Origin: Trichodesmium sp. MAG_R04
GTDB lineage: Bacteria; Cyanobacteriota; Cyanobacteriia; Cyanobacteriales; Microcoleaceae
Length of the DNA: 21,192 nucleotides
Reading direction: 5' to 3'
Assembly (NCBI GenBank): GCA_023356515.1
Contig: JAKQYG010000011.1
Location: 1 to 21,192, forward strand
Below, piece after piece: positions 15,293 through 21,192 of this stretch. How positions within the stretch are numbered: position 1 is the first letter of the stretch; each line of letters starts with the position of its first letter. The position numbers and the translations under genes were made by a program. Below the pieces are notes generated by a model. It made no database searches. It was not told where the DNA came from and saw only the letters and a list, made by a program, of their open reading frames with translations.

Positions 15293-15973
15293 ATGGCACG
15301 AGGAGAACAAATATATACTATTAGAAAATTTCTAAATATAGATGGTGTTTACGAACATCATGGTATTGACTGTGGCTATGAAACAGTTATCCATTATCGT
15401 AAAGGAACAGAAACTATTGAACGAACTTCTAAAGCCTATTTTACTGATGGAAAAAAAGTTTATGTAAAACGTTATCCACTTCGTTATATTGCTGATACTG
15501 TTATTCAAAGAGCAGTAAGTAGATTAGGAGAAAGAAAATATAATATTATTTTTAATAATTGTGAACATTTTGCAACTTGGTGTATTACTGGAGTTAGCTA
15601 TAGTCAACAAGTCAAAAACTTTATTCCTCTACTTAATCATATTAATGTTGAGCAAATATCTAAACAAATTCAGGAAGCAATTTTAGGGGAAAAAACTGAG
15701 GTCAATACTAATGAATTGGTAAGTCAAGCTTTAGCAGAGATTAAAGTGGCTTGGGAAAATATTCAGCCTGAATATAAACAAACTTTACAGGAGGTAAATA
15801 ATTGGGAAAAAGTTGCAGTTGCAGCTCTCAAAAAACAGCGGGAAGATTTAGCTCGTGCTGCCTTAATGCGGAAGCGAAAAAATCAACAACGTGCTAATGA
15901 ATTAGTAGCTAATTTGCAGAAGTTAGCAACTATGACAGAAACACTTTTACGCAGCCAAAATTTAATTGGTTAA
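15293..15973 (+). CDS. NC/LRAT-like papain-fold protein with helical tail
   Basis: A 226-residue protein. The first 100 residues hold an NC (LRAT-like) domain: EHHGIDCGYETVIHYRKG gives the active-site histidine(s) H22-H23 and H34, and IIFNNCEHFATWC gives the catalytic cysteine C90 in the family motif NCEHFA. LRAT/NlpC-P60-type members are thiol acyltransferases or hydrolases. Residues about 120-226 form a long, charged, Gln/Lys/Ala-rich helical tail, probably a coiled coil. There is no signal peptide, so it is cytoplasmic or peripherally membrane-bound through lipid. It follows the TspO-like gene by 241 bases on the same strand and is closed by a good intrinsic terminator. Confidence 0.8.
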   Translation: MARGEQIYTIRKFLNIDGVYEHHGIDCGYETVIHYRKGTETIERTSKAYFTDGKKVYVKRYPLRYIADTVIQRAVSRLGERKYNIIFNNCEHFATWCITGVSYSQQVKNFIPLLNHINVEQISKQIQEAILGEKTEVNTNELVSQALAEIKVAWENIQPEYKQTLQEVNNWEKVAVAALKKQREDLARAALMRKRKNQQRANELVANLQKLATMTETLLRSQNLIG

Positions 15974-15982
15974 GCTTAGTAT

Positions 15983-16006
15983 GGCTGATTCTATACAGCC
16001 TTTTTT
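15983..16006 (+). terminator. Intrinsic terminator after the NC/LRAT-like gene
   Basis: GGCTG (15983-15987) pairs with CAGCC (15996-16000) around an 8-base loop, followed directly by six T (16001-16006). It begins 9 bases after the stop codon. Confidence 0.75.
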
Positions 16007-16054
16007 GTGGTTATTTAGATACACCTATGGGGTTCTCCTATAAACCATGTATAA

Positions 16055-16168
16055 TTAGTTGATTTTATCCCAATTCCCAACAATTTTCCTATGGTTAATG
16101 TTGGGGAGCAAAAATTCTCTCATCCTTATTATTGGGCAGGGTTTACTATGGTTGGTAGTCCTTGGTAA
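16055..16168 (+). pseudogene. CHAT-domain protein, C-terminal remnant
   Basis: An open stretch of 37 codons to a TAA at 16166-16168 ends with EQKFSHPYYWAGFTMVGSPW. This is the signature end of CHAT (caspase-HetF-associated) protease domains, where the motif FSHPYYWAAF precedes the stop. The whole protease core with its His-Cys dyad is absent, and a stop at 16052-16054 closes the frame upstream. CHAT proteins usually carry TPR repeats, as does the intact gene at 17989, but no link between the two is shown. Confidence 0.7.
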
Positions 16169-16176
16169 GAATATTA

Positions 16177-16315
16177 TCAGGACTCACCGAAGAGCATTAT
16201 ATATAGAGCCTTACTAGACCAAGCAGGATGGCATAGGACTGACAAGCTGGTATTACCTGAAGGTATTGACCTGTTTTTTCTGCCTGAATATAGTACTAAA
16301 AAGTTGTCCAAGTGA
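16177..16315 (+). pseudogene. IS630-type transposase remnant with MITE-like end
   Basis: Bases 16177-16206 repeat the left end of the 92-bp MITE-like family: TCAGGACT, then TATATATAG at the same offset. The same frame continues ALLDQAGWHRTDKLVLPEGI and DLFFLPEYS to a TGA at 16313-16315. This is the conserved DDE-transposase segment in which the third strand and 'LPxYSPELNP' box of IS630 follow. The reading departs from the family after LPEYS (STKKLSK), where the coaBC remnant begins soon after. Only about 35 codons of the transposase survive. Confidence 0.6.
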
Positions 16316-16639
16316 TCGCTAACTAGTTCATTACCTTTAACACTAGTACCAGATATTGTGGCAGAGTTGGGAAAATTAAAGCAGCCTCACCAATATTTAA
16401 TTGGTTTTGCAGCACAGGCTGGAGATATTGTGGCCTCTGCGTTAGAGAAATTAGGGGTTAAAAATTTAGATGCTATTGTTGTTAACCCTATAGATCGCGA
16501 AGGTGCGGGTTTTGGCAGTAATAAAAATCAGGGAATTTTTCTGGATGCGCAAGGTCATCAGTTAGATATTCCCTCTTGTAGTAAATTAGAGATGGCTCAT
16601 CGTTTGTGGGAGTATATCACTCGCTTAATATTGCTATAG
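16316..16639 (+). pseudogene. coaBC: coaBC (phosphopantothenoylcysteine synthetase) C-terminal remnant
   Basis: About 107 codons, in frame with the preceding transposase remnant but separated by its TGA, match the C-terminal end of the CoaB synthetase domain: LVPDIVAELGKLKQPHQYL, IGFAAQAGDI, LDAIVVNPIDREGAGFGSNK and CSKLEMAHRLW. The intact bifunctional enzyme (about 400 residues) makes 4'-phosphopantetheine for coenzyme A and is essential, so a complete copy must exist elsewhere. The CoaC half and the start of CoaB are missing. A GTG at 16358 could technically start translation, but a 93-residue fragment without its active site would not function. Confidence 0.75.
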
Positions 16640-16686
16640 AAGAAAATTAATCGAAAATATGAGTCAAGCTAATGACAACAATAAAG

Positions 16687-16933
16687 ATGCACTTGTGGAC
16701 AGTAAAAGAGTATTATAAAATGATAGACTGTGGTATTCTCACGCCAGAATGCCGTGTTATCGGTTAGAAGATCGTATTTTTGAAATGATCCTCAATGTGC
16801 TCCCCATGCTGCAACAACTCAACGGAGGATCTGATTAAAAAGACTTTCTCAGCAGACCCTACCTAGCCTTGAACACCCCATTGCTACCATAGAAGACCAT
16901 TATGTATCTGGAATGTTTCGCTGCGCGACATAA
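16687..16933 (+). pseudogene. Uma2-family (DUF820) endonuclease-fold protein, frameshifted
   Basis: Three frames together read as an Uma2 protein. Frame 1 (16687-16767): MHLWTVKEYYKMIDCGILTP, then E, before a TAG. Frame 0 (16761 on): RLEDRIFEM. Frame 2 (16790 on): PQCAPHAATTQRRI, then TGA and LKRL. The order matches the family's 'EYxxMIExGILtpdxRvELLeGrIfeMSPqxppHAaTtqri'. At least two single-base shifts and an in-frame stop disable it, and the C-terminal half is missing or unrecognisable past about 16900. Uma2 proteins are numerous in filamentous cyanobacteria. Confidence 0.7.
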
Positions 16934-17732
16934 AAAGCTAACCATAAGCTTGCTAAGTCAATATCTAAATTTGTAATAGTTAAGAAAAGATTAAAATAAA
17001 AAAATAAGTGGTAAATAGAGATTAAATATAAGTGGTAAATAGAGATTAAATAGGATTTACATAAATACAATAAATCATGAATTCATAAGTAGGCAAGCAT
17101 GAAAAGGCTTAGTTATAAAGTACATTCCGGACTTTTTAACATTAAATTGATAAGTTTTATTAATCTATCCCCCCTAGTTTTATCCCTGAAAGTCCTTTAG
17201 CTATGGGCATCGATTTTCACTATTATAAAGAATTGTAACTGGTTTTCTCATAAAAAATTAGTTATTAATAAAATTTATTGATATAGAGTTCTAAAACCAA
17301 GGTTTTTCCTACAAGTATCTTTGAAAATATCAAGATATGCGAAGATATGCGGAATGTTGGCTATGATTGAGATTTGTATACTAATTCCCAGCTACTCCAA
17401 ATCAAAATCATTAATTCGATAACTAAATCTACAGATCTAAGGGATAAACAGTCAAAAATAATAGCTCCCATGTTACCTATAGCTTGAGTAGGATTACCAG
17501 GAATTAAATTAGTAAAAAATTTTGTCTGGTAAGTATCTAGAAAAATGATCTTGAGCTTCACTCCGGAACAGAGGAATATCTATGGAAAAATTAAGCGATC
17601 GCCATCTTGATATTTAGGCCCAACGATTAATTTTACCTAAAATTTGGGTTTAAAGCCCTGGGCTTCTAGACCGACTTTATCTAAATGTTGGCAGAAGACC
17701 CTCGTTCTCCCTACAGAAGAGGGTCAGGATGA
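16934..17732. other. Unassigned spacer, about 0.8 kb
   Basis: I recognise no gene here. It contains a 24-bp tandem duplication (17004-17051), one HIP1 site near 17594, a near-palindrome AAGCCCTGGGCTT (17653-17665) and a 7-bp hairpin GACCCTC/GAGGGTC (17697-17725). The sequence is AT-rich until about 17560 and becomes more balanced toward the tnpB remnant, which suggests that the right end belongs to the insertion element. Confidence 0.5.
17004..17051. repeat. 24-bp tandem duplication
   Basis: Two exact head-to-tail copies of a 24-bp unit (ATAAGTGGTAAATAGAGATT followed by AAAT), at 17004-17027 and 17028-17051. No coding content. Confidence 0.9.
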
Positions 17733-17912
17733 ATGTCAATCAATCTTGCGGTTTTACAAATAATCTGTAGTATGAACATTTGGGCTGCGGGACTGGTAGT
17801 GTCAGTCTATGGAGCGATCGCAAGACCCGAAGAGAGTAAATCTTGGGAGACGGGTGCTATGAAGCAGAAAGCCCCTAAAAGCGATGCTAGGGAATGCTGC
17901 CCTGTCTCGTAA
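17733..17912 (+). pseudogene. tnpB (IS605 OrfB) C-terminal remnant
   Basis: A frame of 59 codons ends with NIWAAGLVVSVYGAIARPEE, SKSWETGAMKQKAPKSDA and RECCPVS before a TAA. The NILAAGLxVxVCG block and the tail about CxxxxRP-ESKSWE-GAMKQKAP are found at the end of cyanobacterial TnpB (IS200/IS605 family) proteins. The upstream RuvC and zinc-finger regions are absent, so only the last part remains; the cysteine usual in 'VCG' is a tyrosine here. TnpB is an RNA-guided nuclease related to Cas12. The frame's first ATG (17733) is probably fortuitous. Confidence 0.65.
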
Positions 17913-17935
17913 GAGCAGCGTCGGGAGGATGTCAA
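17780..17935 (+). ncRNA. Possible omega-RNA scaffold at the IS605 right end
   Basis: In IS605-type loci the guide (omega) RNA overlaps the end of tnpB and runs to the right end of the element. Here the tnpB tail is followed by GGAATGCTGCC (17891-17901) and TCGGGAGGATGTCAA (17921-17935), which ends in TCAA, the cleavage tetranucleotide known from IS608. The sequence after 17935 would be the guide. With the nuclease gene lost, any RNA would be orphaned unless a full TnpB acts in trans. Boundaries are approximate and the call rests on comparison of family layout only. Confidence 0.35.
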
Positions 17936-17988
17936 TAGTTGATTTTCTTTAAAGAATAACCCACCGATGAAAACAGGCAGATAAAAAA

Positions 17989-20838
17989 ATGTCATTAAAA
18001 GTTAATTCCCAGGAAATGGCTGTTCAGCTAAATCAACAAGCAGAATTATACTTAAAGCAAAAAGAATTAGAATTAGCCAAAACTACTTGTGAGCAAGCCT
18101 TAAAATATCAACCAGATTATGGCCCAGCTTGTAAGACTTTAGGTAATATTCTTTATACTCAAGGTCAACTTGAAACCGCCTGGTATTGGTATACAAAAGC
18201 TATAGAGTATCAGCCAAATTTTGCTGAAGCTTATGCTAATTTAGGAACATTATCTATTCAAAAAGAACAGTGGTCAGAAGCAATAAGCTATTATCAAAAA
18301 GCTATAGAAATCAAACCCGAATTGCCAGGAGCTTATCAAAAGTTAGCTAGAGCTTATGAAAAAATAGGCAACTACACTGAAGCTACAGAATGTCGTAGGC
18401 AAGCCAACTTTTTAGAACCTGCTAATCAAAAAATAAATCAACTAAATCAAGTCATAAAATTAACTTCAGACTACCAAACTTTAAGCAAAATTTTGCCATC
18501 TCAAGAGGAAGTAGAAGTAGCTTGGCACTCCTATCAAAAAAGTCTGGCTCGACAACCAAATAACCCAGAAATATATCTGAATAGCAATTTACAATCTATT
18601 TCTACATCTAATGATATGATAAATATTCCTAGTATTTATATTCAGGAAGCTCAAAAATATTATGAGCAGGGATTGTATGAAAAAGCAATTTCTGGATGTG
18701 AGAAAGCTATTTCTCTGGAAGTAGATTTAGTACTAGCTAACATCATCATCGGAAATTCTTATCAAAAAGTTGGGGGAATAAAAGAAGCAGAGAGAAATTA
18801 CCAAACAGCTCTTAAAATTGAGCCAAATAATGCCTCGATTTATAGACTATTAGGCAATTTATATGCTGAATATAAATCTTGGCATTCAGCACTTTATTGT
18901 TATCAAAAAGCGGTAGAAATTGAACCCAAGATGGCTGATAATTATCGCCAATTAGCCCAAATATGGACTAAATTAGGTGAATCTAAAAAAGCTATAGATT
19001 GTTGGTACCAATCTTACTCTCTAGAACCAAAAAAAGTAACAGCTAACGATCATTTGAATTTAGGAAATAAATTGTATGGGGAAGGGGAAATTAGTCGGGC
19101 AGTATCTTGTTATGAAAACTCCCTTAAATTAAATCCTAATTTGGGTACAGTTAACTATAATTTGAGTGTAGCTTTAAAATGCCTTGGAAGATTAGATGAA
19201 GCAGTTATTTATCAGCATAAGGCTGAGGAAATATGGGCAGCTCAAAATCAAAATCAGAACAAGAACAATTGCAAGGTTGATATGAATTCTCGTATCTCAG
19301 CTAAATTAGAAATTAAACATCAGAATGGTCATCAACTAAGTGCAAAAGAAGTCACAAAGGAAATTTGGTCACAGGAAAATCAAAATTGGCAGAATGGTCA
19401 TCAACCGAGTGCGGCAGAAATTAAACAACAGAATGGTCATCAACTAAGTGCAAAAGAAGTCACAAAGGAAATTTGGTCACAGGAAAATCAAAATTGGCAG
19501 AATGGTCATCAACCGAGTGCGGCAGAAATTAAACATCAGAATGGTCATCAACTAAGTGCAAAAGAAGTCACAAAGGAAATTTGGTCACAGGAAAATCAAA
19601 ATTGGCACAATTTCAAGGTTGATATGAATTCTCATATGAAAGCTCAACAACAGAATGGTTATCAACCAAACCCAGTAGAAAGAAAAGGGGAAAGTAGTCA
19701 ACCACTGCAGTTAGATCAGATAGTTCTAAATCAGAGAAAGTATTCTCAAAAAGTACAAATTCAAGAAATATTAAAACAAGCTAATACTTATTATTTAGAA
19801 GGATTGTTCTCCGAAGCGATCGCTACTTGTGAAGCAGCAATTAAAGTTCAAGAAAACCCAGAAGCTTATCAGATAATGGGAAAAGCTTTTCATAAGAAAA
19901 ATCAAGTAGATAATGCTATTAATTGTTATCGTCAAGCACTGAAACTAAATCCTAAGGATTCAGGTGTTAATTATGAGATGGGAAATATATTAGCTCTTTT
20001 ACCATTACCAGGAAAATTAGAAGAAGCTCTTGCTTATTACCGTACAGCTATAGAATTAAACCCAGACTCTTCTCAGTCTTATTTTAAATTGGCAGAAATA
20101 TTAGTAAAATTAGGACGATTTTCCCAAGGAATAAATGCTTACCACAAAGCAATTGCAGTAGACCCAAATTTTACGGATGCTTATCAGTCTTTAGGTGATA
20201 TTTTAGTAGAAAAAGGTGAACAAGAAGAAGCAATTAAGGTCTATATAAAAGCAGTTAAAATTAAACCTGAATTATGGAATGTGCATCATAAATTAGGTAA
20301 TTTATTACAAGAAAAAGAAGAGTTAGAAGCTGCCGTTACTGCTTATAATAAATCTATAGAATTCAAGCCAGACTTTTCTTGGTCTTATAATAATTTAGGT
20401 GATGTTTTAGTTAATTTAGAACAATGGTCAGAAGCAGCGGTAGCTTATCGCCAAGCTATTAAATTGAATCCTAATTTTGCTTGGAGTTATTATAAGTTGG
20501 GTGATGTTTTAGTTAACTTAGAGAAATACTCAGAAGCGATCGCTACTTATCGTCAGGCAGTAGCTATAGACCCTCAAGCACCATGGTATCTCTACAAATT
20601 GGGAGCACTTTTGTGTCAACAGGGTGAGCTAGAAGAAGCTGTTAGTTATTTGCGCCAAGCAATAAAGCTCAAAACAGATACACCAGAGTTTTATCTTTGT
20701 CTGGGGATAGTCTTAGTGAGGCTGAAAAAATGGTCAGAAGCAGAGGAATATCTACACCAAGTGATCCAATATTCTGCTGACTGCTTCGAGACTTCCCATT
20801 TAGCAGAAGCATATAGATATACAGTATCAAGAATTTGA
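17989..20838 (+). CDS. TPR-repeat protein with repeated Gln/Asn-rich linker
   Basis: A 949-residue protein made almost entirely of tetratricopeptide repeats. An N-terminal array covers about residues 10-410 (AWYWYTKAIEYQPNFAEAYA, AISYYQKAIEIKPELPGAYQ and similar), and a C-terminal array covers about 590-945 (AINCYRQALKLNPKDSGVNY, AAVAYRQAIKLNPNFAWSYY). Between them lies a hydrophilic Gln/Asn/His linker (about 415-590) with a 36-residue tandem repeat. TPR arrays bind partner proteins or peptides; no catalytic domain (glycosyltransferase, CHAT or methyltransferase) is present. There is no signal peptide or membrane span, so it is cytoplasmic. The ATG at 17989 is followed by a second in-frame ATG at codon 10, and neither has a strong Shine-Dalgarno sequence. 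It follows the tnpB remnant by 76 bases, and the two HIP1 sites in its 3' half indicate a resident gene. Confidence 0.9.
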   Translation: MSLKVNSQEMAVQLNQQAELYLKQKELELAKTTCEQALKYQPDYGPACKTLGNILYTQGQLETAWYWYTKAIEYQPNFAEAYANLGTLSIQKEQWSEAISYYQKAIEIKPELPGAYQKLARAYEKIGNYTEATECRRQANFLEPANQKINQLNQVIKLTSDYQTLSKILPSQEEVEVAWHSYQKSLARQPNNPEIYLNSNLQSISTSNDMINIPSIYIQEAQKYYEQGLYEKAISGCEKAISLEVDLVLANIIIGNSYQKVGGIKEAERNYQTALKIEPNNASIYRLLGNLYAEYKSWHSALYCYQKAVEIEPKMADNYRQLAQIWTKLGESKKAIDCWYQSYSLEPKKVTANDHLNLGNKLYGEGEISRAVSCYENSLKLNPNLGTVNYNLSVALKCLGRLDEAVIYQHKAEEIWAAQNQNQNKNNCKVDMNSRISAKLEIKHQNGHQLSAKEVTKEIWSQENQNWQNGHQPSAAEIKQQNGHQLSAKEVTKEIWSQENQNWQNGHQPSAAEIKHQNGHQLSAKEVTKEIWSQENQNWHNFKVDMNSHMKAQQQNGYQPNPVERKGESSQPLQLDQIVLNQRKYSQKVQIQEILKQANTYYLEGLFSEAIATCEAAIKVQENPEAYQIMGKAFHKKNQVDNAINCYRQALKLNPKDSGVNYEMGNILALLPLPGKLEEALAYYRTAIELNPDSSQSYFKLAEILVKLGRFSQGINAYHKAIAVDPNFTDAYQSLGDILVEKGEQEEAIKVYIKAVKIKPELWNVHHKLGNLLQEKEELEAAVTAYNKSIEFKPDFSWSYNNLGDVLVNLEQWSEAAVAYRQAIKLNPNFAWSYYKLGDVLVNLEKYSEAIATYRQAVAIDPQAPWYLYKLGALLCQQGELEEAVSYLRQAIKLKTDTPEFYLCLGIVLVRLKKWSEAEEYLHQVIQYSADCFETSHLAEAYRYTVSRI
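19318..19606 (+). repeat. 108-bp minisatellite within the TPR gene (2.7 copies)
   Basis: Unit starts at 19318, 19426 and 19534 are exactly 108 bases apart; the third copy breaks off near 19606. Each unit codes for 36 residues starting HQNGHQLSAKEVTKEIWSQE, then NQNWQNGHQPSAAEIK. Copies differ by very few bases, so the expansion is recent. Copies of AAGGTTGATATGAATTCTC flank both sides (near 19273 and 19614), which hints at an older, longer duplication. The unit length is a multiple of three, so copy number can change without breaking the frame. Confidence 0.95.
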
Positions 20839-20996
20839 CATGGGTCATGAAATTCGACCGGAAATTTTAAAGTTAATGCAAAGTTTTGTTATAGATTTCA
20901 TCGCAAAAGTTTAAAAGGGCTATTCTATATAAATAGGACATTCATTTAATGAAAGAATAACAATTTATATCAGTTTTATGAGGTACATTGGTTTTG

Positions 20997-21192
20997 ATGC
21001 AAACTATCACCCGTTCTTTACAAGAAGTTTCTAGCTTTACTACAGATGATGTAGCTCAATTGGCTTTTCGTCTTGAAGAAGATGACTATAAAAATCCTTT
21101 TGAGGGCTTAAATGATTGGCATCTACTACGAGCGATCGCCTTTCAACGTCCAGATTTAATTGAGCCTTATATCTATTTATTGGATTTAGAGT
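20997..21192 (+). CDS. Small conserved cyanobacterial protein, N-terminal part
   Basis: A partial frame of 65 codons reads MQTITRSLQEVSSFTTDDVA, QLAFRLEEDDYKNPFEGL, NDWHLLRAIAFQRPDLIEPY, then IYLLDLE, and leaves the window. It has the look of a short, soluble, cyanobacteria-specific family (I recall DUF2555, without certainty). There is no membrane span or recognised catalytic motif. The start at 20997 is supported by the onset of similarity; upstream is AT-rich with no strong Shine-Dalgarno sequence. It follows the TPR gene by 158 bases on the same strand, with no clear terminator between them. Confidence 0.6.
   Translation, partial: MQTITRSLQEVSSFTTDDVAQLAFRLEEDDYKNPFEGLNDWHLLRAIAFQRPDLIEPYIYLLDLE

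Noticed and set aside
15108..15299. 63-codon minus-strand frame ending before the NC/LRAT-like gene
   Set aside because: AT-rich, no domain, and it overlaps the start region of the plus-strand NC/LRAT-like gene.
16749..16838. 30-codon frame MPCYRLEDRIFEMILNV...
   Set aside because: Its similarity is explained by a frameshifted Uma2 gene, so it is not an independent peptide.
17361..17561. 66-codon minus-strand frame
   Set aside because: No recognisable domain, no ribosome binding site, and it sits in the decayed spacer between remnants.
17807..17995. 62-codon minus-strand frame
   Set aside because: It is the antisense of the tnpB tail and IS605 right end.
1..21192. CRISPR arrays, tRNA or rRNA genes
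   Set aside because: I looked for regularly spaced repeats, tRNA cloverleaf signatures and rRNA blocks and saw none; the only regular repeats are the heptamers, the 24-bp pair and the 108-bp coding minisatellite.

Overview
The window looks like chromosomal DNA of a filamentous, low-GC cyanobacterium. About a dozen copies of the HIP1 palindrome GCGATCGC are scattered through it, and there are short heptamer repeats, small dispersed repeats and typical cyanobacterial genes: an NtcB-like LysR regulator behind a perfect NtcA box, and CHAT, TPR, Uma2 and caspase proteins. The codon use and repeat-rich spacers resemble the Trichodesmium/Okeania/Lyngbya group, but that placement is only an impression.

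Left part (1-7324), mostly housekeeping: the 5' part of a sugar-phosphate cyclase of the dehydroquinate-synthase superfamily (minus strand, runs off the left edge); a 1.1-kb spacer with a MITE-like element; NAD kinase (minus); ilvC (plus); a small membrane protein (minus); an ntcB-like regulator (plus) with an NtcA-type promoter; and D-alanine-D-alanine ligase (minus). Spacers are long and genes mostly stand alone. A 59-codon galT remnant lies upstream of ddl.

Middle part (8230-15973), accessory: a secreted FecR-like protein and a second exported protein (plus). Facing them is a two-gene minus-strand unit: an orthocaspase fused to a TIR domain, then a TIR-nSTAND ATPase-transmembrane protein whose WD40 propeller is cut off after about one blade, at a junction with the second exported gene. 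The two TIR domains resemble each other, so the proteins probably work together as a sensor (STAND) and effector (caspase) of the kind used in bacterial NLR-like immunity. Divergent from this pair is a small unknown gene behind a 31-bp imperfect direct repeat, then a TspO-like membrane protein and an NC/LRAT-like papain-fold protein with a helical tail, closed by an intrinsic terminator.

Right part (15974-21192): a 2-kb gene graveyard holds C-terminal scraps of a CHAT protein, an IS630-type transposase and CoaBC, a frameshifted Uma2 gene and the tail of an IS605-type tnpB with a possible omega-RNA scaffold. It is followed by a 949-residue TPR protein with a 108-bp minisatellite in its linker, and the start of a small conserved cyanobacterial gene.

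A family of 92-bp MITE-like elements (two full copies and two half copies) runs through the window. One half copy abuts the IS630 transposase remnant, a possible source of the family. All calls come from reading the sequence; no database search was run.
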